Shown piece after piece: positions 26,234-35,175 of a stretch of DNA of 64,000 nucleotides. The notes beneath the pieces are model-generated. The model had not been told where the DNA came from, did not search any database, and was given only the letters and a program-made list of their open reading frames with translations. The DNA comes from Larkinella knui. GTDB taxonomy: Bacteria; Bacteroidota; Bacteroidia; Cytophagales; Spirosomataceae. Position numbers and translations under genes: made by a program. The stretch is taken from assembly GCF_003858645.1 (NCBI RefSeq), contig NZ_RQJP01000006.1, forward strand, positions 62,001 through 126,000. The letters run 5' to 3'. Position 1 is the stretch's first letter. Each line of letters begins with the position of its first letter.

Positions 26234-27838
26234 TCATTTCCCCTGCGAAACCGCGGCCAGCAGTTTCCCTTCCAGCACCGGGCGCGGGTCTTTGCTGTTT
26301 GATAAAACCGCCAGACTTTTCTGGAATTCAAGCCGCAGATTGTCACCATCGAACCGGCAGGTCACGTTTTCATAATGCGCGGTTTCGATAAACCGCCAGG
26401 TCATGGTGAACGTATTTTCGTCACTCCAGGCACCACTGGCGGCCACTTTCGTTTTAGTTTCTTTCGGAACCGACGTCGGAACCAGTTTCAGCGGAACGGT
26501 CGACAAATCGGATTCTCCTTCTTTCCAGCTACCCAAACCGCAAACCACCCGGTGTTCACCCTGATCGTCGTGCAGCGTACAGACGCCCGAGCCGTTCTGG
26601 AACGCCAGCGAAACCCGCTTGATATTCAGAGCATTGTCGGCAATTTGGTACGATTTCCCACTCACCCGCGCCACCGTCGGCGAAGCGGCTTGCCCCGTTG
26701 GCAGCGGCAAGGCCAGCGACGCCAGTTTCTGTTTCAGCGGAACCGTGGACTTGGCAGTGATAGCCGTCGGCTGAATACCGGGCAGAATGTGTTTCCAGAC
26801 CTGATCCAGAATGCCCTGCATATCGCTCGTTTCGCTCGTAATGGCAATTACCGTATCTTCTTTCGGCATCACAATGCAATACTGACCGTAGGCACCATCG
26901 CCCCGGAACGCGTCGTTTCGGCAACGCCAGAACTGGTATCCGTAGCCCTGCAGCCAGTCGTTTTCCTCCTTCGTGCGGGATCCGCCTTTCGACTGAATTT
27001 CAAATTTAGTCGCATCCTCGATCCAGGCTTCGGGCAAAAGCCTCTTGCCGTTCCAGACGCCTTTTTGCAGGTATAACTGGCCAAACTTGGCAATGTCTTC
27101 GGTTCGGACGCGCAGGCCCCAGCCGCCGGTAGCAATGCCTTTGGGGTCGGTTTCCCAGTCGGCCCCCTCGATGCCCAGCGGTTCGAAAAGCCGGGGTTTC
27201 AGATAGTCCAGCAGCGGCTGGCCGGTCACTTTCTGAACAATGGCCGACAGCATGTAGGTGGCTCCGCTGTTGTAGACAAAAAACGTTCCGGGTTCGTGTT
27301 CAACGGGTTGCGCCAGAAAGGCTTTCACCCAGTTTTTCTCCGGATCGGCCCGAAGCGAGCCCGTCGAATCTTTATCGTGGCCGGTTGCCATCATCAGCAA
27401 ATCCTTCACGCGCATGGCGGCCAGATTGGCACTCACGGTAGCAGGTACGTCCTGCGGAAAAAAGGAAACCACCTTATCATTAACCGTCAGCCGCTTTTCG
27501 GCAACGGCCATCCCAACGGCCGACGACGTAAAGCTTTTGCTCAGCGAATACAGCGTATGTTTGAGTTCGGGGGCGTAGGGGGCCCACCAGCCTTCGGCCA
27601 CCACTTTCCCGTGCCGGACCACCATCAGGCTGTGCAGGTTTAGTTTCCCTGCTTCAACGGCGTTGACAAAATCCAGCAGCCCCGACGACGAAACGCCCTG
27701 CGCTTCGGGCAGGCTGCGCGGCAGATGGAAAGACCGGAGGGGCGTGGCCTGGAGCGACGCTGGCAGTGAACCGGCCACGGCAAGACCCGCAGCACCCAGC
27801 CCCAGCTGATGGAGAAAAAATCGACGAGTTAAGGTCAT
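26234..27838 (-). CDS. Tat-exported serine hydrolase of the beta-lactamase/penicillin-binding type
   Basis: A 534-residue protein. The N-terminus LTRRFFLHQLGLGAAGLAVAG is a probable Tat signal. The catalytic SxxK motif is SLSK in LYSLSKSFTSSAVG, and the YxN element is YNS in FFVYNSGATYMLSAIVQ. A C-terminal beta-rich domain of about 130 residues follows, of the type seen in many Bacteroidota beta-lactamase-related hydrolases. It may be an esterase, D-aminopeptidase or related enzyme rather than a true beta-lactamase, and it is not near the blaI locus. Confidence 0.88.
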   Translation of the reverse strand: MTLTRRFFLHQLGLGAAGLAVAGSLPASLQATPLRSFHLPRSLPEAQGVSSSGLLDFVNAVEAGKLNLHSLMVVRHGKVVAEGWWAPYAPELKHTLYSLSKSFTSSAVGMAVAEKRLTVNDKVVSFFPQDVPATVSANLAAMRVKDLLMMATGHDKDSTGSLRADPEKNWVKAFLAQPVEHEPGTFFVYNSGATYMLSAIVQKVTGQPLLDYLKPRLFEPLGIEGADWETDPKGIATGGWGLRVRTEDIAKFGQLYLQKGVWNGKRLLPEAWIEDATKFEIQSKGGSRTKEENDWLQGYGYQFWRCRNDAFRGDGAYGQYCIVMPKEDTVIAITSETSDMQGILDQVWKHILPGIQPTAITAKSTVPLKQKLASLALPLPTGQAASPTVARVSGKSYQIADNALNIKRVSLAFQNGSGVCTLHDDQGEHRVVCGLGSWKEGESDLSTVPLKLVPTSVPKETKTKVAASGAWSDENTFTMTWRFIETAHYENVTCRFDGDNLRLEFQKSLAVLSNSKDPRPVLEGKLLAAVSQGK

Positions 27839-27940
27839 GATCGTAGGAATAGTATGATTTTATCAAGTGATTTTGCCAAAATACACAGAAAATAGCAATC
27901 TTTAGGCTCACGGTTCCCTATTTAACTACTAAACCTTTCA

Positions 27941-29218
27941 ATGAAAAGAACATTTATTCAGACCCTCTGTCTGGTTAGCGCGCTGGCCGGCTTCAATTCG
28001 GTTTGGGCCACCGGCGACACGCCCGTTTCTTCGGAGAAAAAACCCAAAACCGTCGAGCCAGCCGCCATTAAAGTACCCGCCGGTTTTTCGGCCACTATTC
28101 TGACCACGGATCTGGGGGCGGCCCGGCACATGGCCGTCAGCAAAAACGGTGATATTTACGTCAAATTAGCCAAACTGAAAGATGGCAAAGGCATTTACCG
28201 GCTGCGGGACACCAACAAAGACGGCGTGATCGATGAGCAAACCGGTTTTGGTGATTACCCCGGCACCGGCATTTTTATCAAAAACGATTACCTGTACGCA
28301 TCCTCCAACAGTGGCATCTACCGGTATCAGCTGAATGAAAAAGGGGAGGTCATCCAGCCCGATCAGCCGGAGAAAATCGTGGAAGGGCTGCGGTTGAAAG
28401 AGCGCGACCAGTCCAAATCGATTGCGGTCGATAACCAGTCGATGGTGTACGTGAACGTGGCTTCCGACAACGATGCCTGCCGCCAGGCCGGAACGGGCAA
28501 AGGGTTGATGCCGTGTCCGCTGCTGGATTCAGCCGCCGGAATCTGGCAATTTAAAACCAACCGGCTCAACCAGTCGTACAGCGACGGCGTCCGGTTTGCA
28601 ACGGGCTTAAAGAACGTGGTCGGGCTGGATTGGAACACCAAAACCAACTCGCTGTTCGTCGTCCAGCACGGTCGGGGCAAGTTCCACGATTTCTATCCGG
28701 AATATTATACGCCCAAGCAAAGCGCCGAATTGCCCGCCGAAACCATGTATGAGGTAAAAAAAGGATCAGACGGTGGCTGGCCGTATGTGTATTACGACCA
28801 CATGCAGAAGAAGAAAATTCTGGCTCCCGAATACGGCGGTGACGGCAAAAAAACCGGTGGAGAAAAAGCGATGGACCCCGTTATGGCCTTCCCGGCGCAT
28901 TTGGCCCCGAACGGGTTATTGTTTTATACCGGTACGATGTTTCCCGAAAAATACCGCAATGGCGCATTCGTTGCCTTTCACAGCCAGTCGGCCGAACTGC
29001 AAAAAGGCTATCTGGTCGCGTTTGTGCCGTTTAAAAATGGAAAACCGTCGGGAGCGTGGGAGATTTTTGCCGACAATTTTGCCGGTATCGATCTGGTAAA
29101 ACCCACCGGACCCGTTCAACACCGCCCCTGTGGCCTGGCGCAGGGAACCGATGGCTCGCTGTATGTATCCGACGACCTGGGCGGAACCATTTTCCGCATT
29201 GCGTACAAGAAGAAATAG
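27941..29218 (+). CDS. PQQ-type sugar dehydrogenase-like beta-propeller protein
   Basis: A 425-residue secreted protein with a signal peptide (TLCLVSALAGFNSVWA). The rest is a six-bladed propeller of the glucose/sorbosone dehydrogenase family: VPAGFSATILTTDLGAARHM, GIYRLRDTNKDGVIDEQTGF, GLDWNTKTNSLFVVQHGRG and the closing RPCGLAQGTDGSLYVSDDLG. Family members oxidise sugars using PQQ, but binding residues cannot be confirmed here. No cytochrome domain is attached. It is divergent from the serine hydrolase and convergent with the LLM gene. Confidence 0.85.
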   Translation: MKRTFIQTLCLVSALAGFNSVWATGDTPVSSEKKPKTVEPAAIKVPAGFSATILTTDLGAARHMAVSKNGDIYVKLAKLKDGKGIYRLRDTNKDGVIDEQTGFGDYPGTGIFIKNDYLYASSNSGIYRYQLNEKGEVIQPDQPEKIVEGLRLKERDQSKSIAVDNQSMVYVNVASDNDACRQAGTGKGLMPCPLLDSAAGIWQFKTNRLNQSYSDGVRFATGLKNVVGLDWNTKTNSLFVVQHGRGKFHDFYPEYYTPKQSAELPAETMYEVKKGSDGGWPYVYYDHMQKKKILAPEYGGDGKKTGGEKAMDPVMAFPAHLAPNGLLFYTGTMFPEKYRNGAFVAFHSQSAELQKGYLVAFVPFKNGKPSGAWEIFADNFAGIDLVKPTGPVQHRPCGLAQGTDGSLYVSDDLGGTIFRIAYKKK

Positions 29219-29225
29219 GTTTTCG

Positions 29226-29331
29226 GTTTAACGGTTTTCAGTATTCGGTTTACGGTGGCTGACACAGGAATCAAGAGCTTATTCGTAAGCATGCGTCAGC
29301 CACCGTAAACCGAATACTGAAAACCGTAAAC
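29226..29331. repeat. Long inverted repeat between convergent genes
   Basis: Arms of 37-38 bases (29226-29263 and 29295-29331) match with a single one-base indel, around a 31-base loop. The word TTTTCAGTATTCGGTTTACG is in the left arm. It fills the gap between the sugar dehydrogenase and the LLM gene, where it could act as a bidirectional terminator. Confidence 0.92.
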
Positions 29332-29336
29332 GATAA

Positions 29337-30347
29337 TCAAACCGCCACACTCTTCAGCTCAAACACCTCGGCCAGCAGGCGATACGACTCCAGCCGCTCT
29401 TCAAATTCCGAAGCCACATTGACCAGCATCAGCTCATCGACCTGGTATTGATCGGCATACCGCAGCAACTGGCGTTTCACTTCTTCCGTGTTGCCCATGA
29501 TCATCCGTTGCCGGTTGTGCTGAATCCGCGCTTCCTCGCCCGGTGAATACGACACGGTTTTCAGATCGTTGTAGTCGAATGGATCCACTTTTCCCCGGGT
29601 TTCGTATTGTAAAAACCGGTAGTCGATCATGGCCTGTTGCCGGTGAACGGTTTCGGGATCGTTGGAGCAAAAGACAAAAAAGGCGACATTGGCCTGCGGT
29701 TCTTCCAGGTTTTCGGACGGTTGAAAACGGGCCCGGTAATTCTGCACCGCTTCGGGTCCGCCGTGCGGATTGATGAAGTGCGCAAACGAAAATCCCATGC
29801 CGAAATGAGCCGCCAGCAGGCCGCTGTGGCCGCTGGAGCTGAGCATCCACTGCTCCGGTACGGACGGCGGAATGGGCATGGCCCGTACTTTGGCCTGAAC
29901 GCTGCCCGGCGCGTAGCGATCGTTCAGATAATTCTGAAGATCAAACAGTTGCTGCACCAGATCCTGTTCACTGAAGGTATTGGTCGGATTCAGAATGCTG
30001 GCCGTAACGCGGTCACCACCGGGCGCACGGCCCATACCGAGGTCAATACGGCCGGGGAAAAGCGCTTCCAGCATCCGAAAATTCTCGGCCACTTTCAAGG
30101 CGCTGTAATGCGGAATCATTACCCCGCCCGACCCGACGCGGATGGTCTGGGTTTGTCCGGCAAGGTGGGCGATCAGGATCTCCGGTGTCGTTCCGGCCAG
30201 CGAGGTAACATTATGATGCTCGGACACCCAAAACCGGGTATACCCCAATTCTTCCGCCAGTTTGGCCAGCGCTACGGTTTCCAGCAAGGCTTCCCGCGCG
30301 TTGCTCCCTTTCCGGATCGGCGATTGATCTAAAACACTTAACTTCAT
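29337..30347 (-). CDS. LLM-class flavin-dependent oxidoreductase
   Basis: A 336-residue TIM-barrel flavoprotein of the luciferase-like monooxygenase family, group of MsnO8/YhbW-type enzymes. Recognisable parts are the N-terminal LSVLDQSPIRKGSNAREAL, RFWVSEHHNVTSLAG, GSGGVMIPHYSALKVAE and the phosphate-binding LFPGRIDLGMGRAPGGD. It uses reduced flavin from a separate reductase. The substrate is unknown. A palindrome GTTCTA-N6-TAGAAC (30372-30389) sits upstream of its start. Confidence 0.93.
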   Translation of the reverse strand: MKLSVLDQSPIRKGSNAREALLETVALAKLAEELGYTRFWVSEHHNVTSLAGTTPEILIAHLAGQTQTIRVGSGGVMIPHYSALKVAENFRMLEALFPGRIDLGMGRAPGGDRVTASILNPTNTFSEQDLVQQLFDLQNYLNDRYAPGSVQAKVRAMPIPPSVPEQWMLSSSGHSGLLAAHFGMGFSFAHFINPHGGPEAVQNYRARFQPSENLEEPQANVAFFVFCSNDPETVHRQQAMIDYRFLQYETRGKVDPFDYNDLKTVSYSPGEEARIQHNRQRMIMGNTEEVKRQLLRYADQYQVDELMLVNVASEFEERLESYRLLAEVFELKSVAV

Positions 30348-30371
30348 TTCTACTTCAGGTTGTGAGCGTAA

Positions 30372-30389
30372 GTTCTATTGTTTTAGAAC
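30372..30389. promoter_or_regulatory. Small palindrome upstream of the LLM gene
   Basis: GTTCTA-TTGTTT-TAGAAC is a perfect 6+6 inverted repeat 25 bases upstream of the LLM start codon (30347). It may be an operator; no regulator is adjacent, so this is weak. Confidence 0.3.
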
Positions 30390-30543
30390 AACAAATGAAT
30401 AAAAAAAGGTGCCAATCAGGTTATAAACCTTCCGGAACGGGAAAGCGAATTGAGCTGGGACGGGGTTTTGAGGCAATGGCCTTGCTTTTTCCAATCCATT
30501 CCGTTAAATCGGTTTGTTGTTCCTTCTTTCCTTCCTTCCGGCT

Positions 30544-31632
30544 ATGAAATCCAGTTTATTTTTTGCTCTTATCTGCCTGGCCATGAACGCGCTGGGCCAA
30601 TCTTCCTCAGTAGCCCGCGTCGATACCGGAACCATTGGCGGAGCCCGCTACCGGATCGATATTCCGGCCAACTGGAACCCGAAGCGGTTGCTGATGTACG
30701 CACATGGCTACGAAACGATCAAGAACAAACGCGGGAACCTGAGTGGCGGCACAATGGAAAGCTTTACCAAAAAAGGCTTTGCCGTGGCGCAATCGGCCTA
30801 TCGGCGGCAGGGCTGGGCGGTTGCTGAGGGGGTAGACGATACCGAAGCCCTGCGCCAGTATTTTGTCAGGAAATACGGCCAGCCCGATACTACTTTTATT
30901 ACCGGACACTCGATGGGCGGCATGATTACGCTGGCGACAATCGAAAAATTCCCCGACAACTACCAGGGCGCTCTGCCGCTGTGTACCATATCGGGGAATT
31001 TGTACCAATCCCTTCAGAACCACCTGTTTGCGATGCTGACCACGTTCGACGGGCTTTTTGCGAATACAGTGGCTCTGGAAAAGCTGGCAACCGGAACCGG
31101 AACACCCACCGCGCCGGAGGTGATCCGGCAAAAACTACAGGCCGATTCGCTGCTCGGTCAGCAATTTGCCCGCCGGTTTGCCGTAAAATACAGCGACTTA
31201 CCGGGTACGCTCTGGTTTTTTCAGGAGATTTACCGGGATCTCAGCCAGCAGGCGGGGGGTAATCCGTTCGACAATTCCAACGTTCTCTACAGCGGTTTTC
31301 CGGACGACGCCCTGGTGAATCGCCGGGCAACCCGGCTAGCCGCCCAGCCCAAACCCCGGACGTTTCTCGGCCCCTACACCACCTTCAGTGGCAAAATCAG
31401 CGACCCGGTTTTGCTCGTCCATACGACCTACGACCAGCTGATTCCGCCCGCCGACGGAACCGCTTACGATGCCATTGTCAGACAGGCGGGTAACGACCGG
31501 CTTTTTGTGATGAAGTTCACCGACGGGCAGGGCCATTGCCGGTTCACCCCCGCCCAGACCGAAGCGGTTTTCGATCAACTGCGGCAATGGGCACAAACCG
31601 GGCAACGGCCGGTGGCGGGGGAAGTCAGGTGA
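30544..31632 (+). CDS. Secreted alpha/beta hydrolase
   Basis: A 362-residue protein starting MKSSLFFALICLAMNALGQ, a signal peptide, chosen over the longer frame starting 10 codons upstream. The nucleophile elbow is GHSMGGM within TTFITGHSMGGMITLAT. A second acid-base region near the C-terminus includes LVHTTYDQLIPPADG and GQGHCRF, which supplies the histidine. The enzyme probably is a serine esterase or peptidase acting outside the cytoplasm. No pathway partner is adjacent. Confidence 0.88.
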   Translation: MKSSLFFALICLAMNALGQSSSVARVDTGTIGGARYRIDIPANWNPKRLLMYAHGYETIKNKRGNLSGGTMESFTKKGFAVAQSAYRRQGWAVAEGVDDTEALRQYFVRKYGQPDTTFITGHSMGGMITLATIEKFPDNYQGALPLCTISGNLYQSLQNHLFAMLTTFDGLFANTVALEKLATGTGTPTAPEVIRQKLQADSLLGQQFARRFAVKYSDLPGTLWFFQEIYRDLSQQAGGNPFDNSNVLYSGFPDDALVNRRATRLAAQPKPRTFLGPYTTFSGKISDPVLLVHTTYDQLIPPADGTAYDAIVRQAGNDRLFVMKFTDGQGHCRFTPAQTEAVFDQLRQWAQTGQRPVAGEVR

Positions 31633-31779
31633 TCGGTAGTAATTAACTATAGCGTGCCGCAGTATAAGCATCAGCCTACGATTTAACCGCGGGCTTTCAT
31701 ACCGGTTAAAATTTCTGCAACTACTTCCACCGGCTCTCCATCCTCCAATAACCCAACAAAAACATTTTTTCAAACAAAA

Positions 31780-31824
31780 AACTAATAGATTAGTTGTAAA
31801 ACTAAACCATTAGTCATACATTTG
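31780..31824 (+). promoter_or_regulatory. BlaI operators overlapping the blaI promoter
   Basis: A Bacteroidota promoter is visible: TTG at 31794-31796, 20 bases, then TACATTTG at 31817-31824 (TAnnTTTG). The perfect palindrome AACTAATAGATTAGTT (31780-31795) covers the -33 element, and a second dyad ACTAA-N4-TTAGT (31801-31814) lies in the spacer. Centres are 20 bases apart, two helical turns. This is how BlaI/MecI-type repressors are known to block their own promoters. Binding itself is inferred. Confidence 0.7.
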
Positions 31825-31867
31825 ATTCGTCGCCGTTTTTTACATCAACATCAATTATCCCGGTTCT

Positions 31868-32239
31868 ATGCAAGTTCGCGAATTGACCAATGCCGAAGAG
31901 GAAATCATGAAGGTGCTCTGGAAGCTGGAGAAAGGGTTTGTGAAGGATGTTCTGACCGAACTCCCGGAGCCCAAACCGGCCTACAATACCGTCTCGACCA
32001 TCATCCGGATTCTCGAAAAAAAGGGCCTGGTGGGATACCGCGCCTACGGCAAAACGCACGAATACTATCCACTGATCACGGAAGAAGCCTATAAGCGCTT
32101 CGAAATGGAGCAGCTCATGTCCGGTTATTTCGACAATTCGCTGAAAAAGCTGGTGTCGTTTTTCGTCAAAGACCGCAACCTGAGCCTGAAAGAAGCCAAC
32201 GAAATTATTGATCTTTTAAACCGCCAGAAAGAATCATGA
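31868..32239 (+). CDS. blaI: BlaI/MecI/CopY-family transcriptional repressor
   Basis: A 123-residue winged-helix repressor with landmarks LTNAEEEIMKVLWKLEKGFV, KPAYNTVSTIIRILEKKGLV and a C-terminal dimerisation part (RNLSLKEANEIIDLLN). Such proteins are inactivated when the M56 partner senses a signal and cleavage follows. The stop codon overlaps the next gene by 4 bases. It probably controls its own promoter through the two dyads at 31780-31814. Confidence 0.95.
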   Translation: MQVRELTNAEEEIMKVLWKLEKGFVKDVLTELPEPKPAYNTVSTIIRILEKKGLVGYRAYGKTHEYYPLITEEAYKRFEMEQLMSGYFDNSLKKLVSFFVKDRNLSLKEANEIIDLLNRQKES

Positions 32240-34212
32240 ATGCGGCCCTCGAATACCTGCTGAAAGCCAACCTGTTTCTCGTATTGTTCTACGGTTGTTA
32301 CTGGATCTGGTTGCGGAAACACACTTTTTTTCGGCTTAACCGGACTTATCTGATCGTCTCGGTCCTGCTTTCGCTCGCCCTGCCGCTGGTAGAATTGCCC
32401 GCCGAAGCCGCCGAAACCATTCCCGTACCGATGGTTGCCTTTTCGTTGCCGGTTGCCATTGCCACGGCGGACCAACCCACGGGGCCGGATTGGGAAACCA
32501 TCGGGTATTGGGTCTATGGGCTGGTAGCCGCCGTCATGCTCCTGCGCTTGCTGGTGCAGATAACGGGCGTTGGACGGTTGATCAAACGCTCGGAACGGCA
32601 CCATTTAGACGATTATACGCTGGTGTTGCCGGCTGACGAGCGGGTGCCGACGTTTTCGTTTTTCCGGTATCTGGTCCTGTGCCGCCGGGATGCGCAAACT
32701 TCCAATACGCCGATTGTGGCCCACGAACTGGTTCACATCCGCCAGGGACACAGTTTCGACGTGCTGCTGCTGGAAGTCGTTCAGCTTTTTTTCTGGATAA
32801 ACCCCGTTTTGATTCTCTACAAACAGGCCATTCAGCAAGTGCACGAGTTTCTGGCCGACGCCCAGGCGGAAGACAAACATCAATACGCCACCTTCCTGAT
32901 TGATTATGCGTTTGGCGTTCAACCCAATACCGTCACCAACGGTTTTTTCAAACCATCGCTGCTCAAGGAACGCATCAGGATGCTGCAACGCCGGGCCACC
33001 AGCCGCTGGGCTTTGGGCAAATACATACTGGTGCTGCCGCTGTTGCTGAGCTTGCTGGCGATGACCTCCGCCCGCGAACAACTGACTGACTTGGTCATTA
33101 CGGCTTCTACTGAAGAAGGCACGATTTCGGGGAAAGTACAGGATAGTAAAGGGCAGCCTTTACCCGGCGCGACGCTGGTGGTGATGCGGACCACCACCGG
33201 CGCCCAGACGGATGCGCAGGGCCGTTACGAACTAAAAAATGTGCCGTCGGACGCCAAAATCGTTGCCAGCTTTGTTGGCTTTGAATCGCAGGTGAAAGCT
33301 GTATCTGGCAAAAAAACGCTTGATTTTACGCTGAGCGCTAAAGTTGATTCGCTACAACGGGTGGTAGTAATTGGCACTTCTGAAAAACCGCTTACACCTG
33401 TTTCTGCTAATCCGGTATCGACTACTTCACCCGGAAAAGGCGAAACGTTTTCGGTCGTTGAACAAAACCCGGAGTTTCCGGGCGGCATGTCGGCCTTGGG
33501 ATTATATCTGACCAAAAGCATCCGGTATCCCGCCGAAGCCCGGCAAAATAACACCCAGGGAACGGTATTTGTGCAATTCACCGTCAACACAACCGGCGAC
33601 ATTTACGGCTTGCGGGTGAAGAAAGGCATTGGTTCCGGCTGCGACGAAGAAGCCGTTCGGGTGGTGAGTCAGATGCCACGTTGGACGCCAGGCATCCAAA
33701 ATGGAAAACCGGTGTTGACACAATACGTTCTGCCGATTCAGTTTCAGTTGAATGGAAAAGAAGACAAGCGCTCCGGTCAGGTGATGGACGACAAAATGAA
33801 TCCTGCTAAAGTCATCATCCGTGATGGTTTCAATGCTGATCCGACCCGAAAACCGCTCTATGTGGTAGATGGGCAAAAACTGGCCGCGCGTGAAAAACAC
33901 GAACCTCTAGCTGATGTAAATCCGAATGATATTGCAGCGATTGAAGTGTTGAAAGGGGCAACGGCAACGACGAAGTACGGTGATGAAGGCCAGAACGGCG
34001 TGATTCTGGTTACGACCAAACAAAGCGAAATGAGCGAGAAAATCCGCCAGTCAGGTCGGATTGATTACGATGGCAAGCCACCGGTTTATATGCTGGACAA
34101 TGAAATCATCACGCGGGAGGAGTTCCAGAAACTGGACCCCAAGAGCCTGCAAAGTGTCGAGGCTGATCATACTAAACCCACGTATACCATCAAGGCCACT
34201 TCCAAAAAATAA
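32236..34212 (+). CDS. BlaR1-like M56 metallopeptidase fused to carboxypeptidase-regulatory, TonB and plug-like domains
   Basis: A 658-residue membrane protein. Helices lie near 10-25, 36-52 and 95-112. The cytosolic M56 zinc site is HELVH (163-167) with Glu204 in VHEFLADAQ. Another helix near 263-278 leads to the periplasm. There it carries a CarboxypepD-reg-like beta-sandwich (about 294-370), a TonB C-terminal domain (about 412-505, with EFPGGMSALGLYL and ITYP-like IRYPAEAR) and a segment like the plug of SusC receptors (about 538-597, PLYVVDGQKLA, IEVLKGATAT, GVILVTTK). It likely senses an envelope signal and controls BlaI. Confidence 0.88.
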   Translation: MNAALEYLLKANLFLVLFYGCYWIWLRKHTFFRLNRTYLIVSVLLSLALPLVELPAEAAETIPVPMVAFSLPVAIATADQPTGPDWETIGYWVYGLVAAVMLLRLLVQITGVGRLIKRSERHHLDDYTLVLPADERVPTFSFFRYLVLCRRDAQTSNTPIVAHELVHIRQGHSFDVLLLEVVQLFFWINPVLILYKQAIQQVHEFLADAQAEDKHQYATFLIDYAFGVQPNTVTNGFFKPSLLKERIRMLQRRATSRWALGKYILVLPLLLSLLAMTSAREQLTDLVITASTEEGTISGKVQDSKGQPLPGATLVVMRTTTGAQTDAQGRYELKNVPSDAKIVASFVGFESQVKAVSGKKTLDFTLSAKVDSLQRVVVIGTSEKPLTPVSANPVSTTSPGKGETFSVVEQNPEFPGGMSALGLYLTKSIRYPAEARQNNTQGTVFVQFTVNTTGDIYGLRVKKGIGSGCDEEAVRVVSQMPRWTPGIQNGKPVLTQYVLPIQFQLNGKEDKRSGQVMDDKMNPAKVIIRDGFNADPTRKPLYVVDGQKLAAREKHEPLADVNPNDIAAIEVLKGATATTKYGDEGQNGVILVTTKQSEMSEKIRQSGRIDYDGKPPVYMLDNEIITREEFQKLDPKSLQSVEADHTKPTYTIKATSKK

Positions 34213-34219
34213 CCCCGTC

Positions 34220-35131
34220 ATGAAGCCTTCCAAAACCGTCTCCGCCCGGCTCCGCTTCTGCCAGCGCCGACTCGATAACCGACTCATTGCCTACACGTTC
34301 GGGCCAAAACCGTCGGCTTTTGTGACGCCATTCTTCCAATCATCCACGTTAAAACAACGCATTCTCATGCTACAGAAATCAGAAACAAATCGCTGGGCAA
34401 TGGCCAAATACGGCTTCGTGGCCCTGTTGACCCTGAGTTTAGTTGTGTTCGTGGCGGCCTGCGAAGACCGCGCGAAGCAGGATGTGGTCAACGACAGGGA
34501 AATAACGGTTTCCGGGCAGATTCTCTCCGGCGACGGCCAGCCGCTTCCGGGGGCCAATATTGTTTTGAAAGGGGCGGCAAAGGGCACAACAACGGATGTT
34601 AATGGTCGGTATAAGCTAAAAGTGCCGGCCAATGGAGCCTTGCTGGTTGGGTTCGTTGGGCATAAAAGTCAGGAAATTTCGGTCGGTGGAAAAACCGTTG
34701 TGAATGCCCGGCTGATTGAAGGTTCTGACGGAAAACCCTCCCGGTTTTCGGGCGAAACCGTTAACTCGAAGCATCAGGTCGAAATACTGACAGCCGACGG
34801 GGACAAGGAGCCCATTTTCGCCGTCGTTCAGGAGAGTCCTGAATTTCCGGGTGGCATGAGCGAGCTTACCAGGTTCATCGTCAAAAACGTGCAGTATCCC
34901 GAAGCCGCCCGGAAAGCGCACGTCAGTGGGAAGGTATTTCTTCGGTTTGTCATCAACACGGACGGCAGTTTTCAGGACATTCAGATCCTGAAAGGAATTG
35001 GTTTTGGAGCCGATGAAGAAGCCATTCGGGTCTTGAAAGCCATGCCCCGCTGGAAACCGGGCACCCAGAACGGCAAACCGGTGCGGGTTCAATATAACCT
35101 GCCGATCAAATTTGAACCCGCCGACAAGTAA
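34220..35131 (+). CDS. Truncated M56-TonB paralogue lacking the peptidase domain
   Basis: A 303-residue protein starting at ATG 34220, 8 bases after the upstream stop. Residues 22-70 (LIAYTFGPKPSAF, TLKQRILMLQKSETNRWAMAKY) align with residues 221-263 of the upstream M56 protein (LIDYAFGVQPNTV, LLKERIRMLQRRATSRWALGKY). The zinc site and most helices are absent. One helix (66-80) remains, then a carboxypeptidase-regulatory domain (about 94-168) and a TonB C-terminal domain (207-300, EFPGGMSELTRFI, QYPEAARK). It looks like a tandem duplicate that lost its front. It may still act as a TonB-like protein. Confidence 0.75.
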   Translation: MKPSKTVSARLRFCQRRLDNRLIAYTFGPKPSAFVTPFFQSSTLKQRILMLQKSETNRWAMAKYGFVALLTLSLVVFVAACEDRAKQDVVNDREITVSGQILSGDGQPLPGANIVLKGAAKGTTTDVNGRYKLKVPANGALLVGFVGHKSQEISVGGKTVVNARLIEGSDGKPSRFSGETVNSKHQVEILTADGDKEPIFAVVQESPEFPGGMSELTRFIVKNVQYPEAARKAHVSGKVFLRFVINTDGSFQDIQILKGIGFGADEEAIRVLKAMPRWKPGTQNGKPVRVQYNLPIKFEPADK

Positions 35132-35175
35132 AACAAAAAGCCCCGGCATTCATCGTGCCGGGGCTTTTTGTTTTA
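35129..35175. terminator. Strong bidirectional rho-independent terminator
   Basis: A 20-base perfect stem (35129-35148 with 35156-35175) around a 7-base loop, GC-rich in the middle (AGCCCCGGCA) with an A-tract on one side and a T-tract on the other. It contains the stop codons of both convergent genes. Confidence 0.92.
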
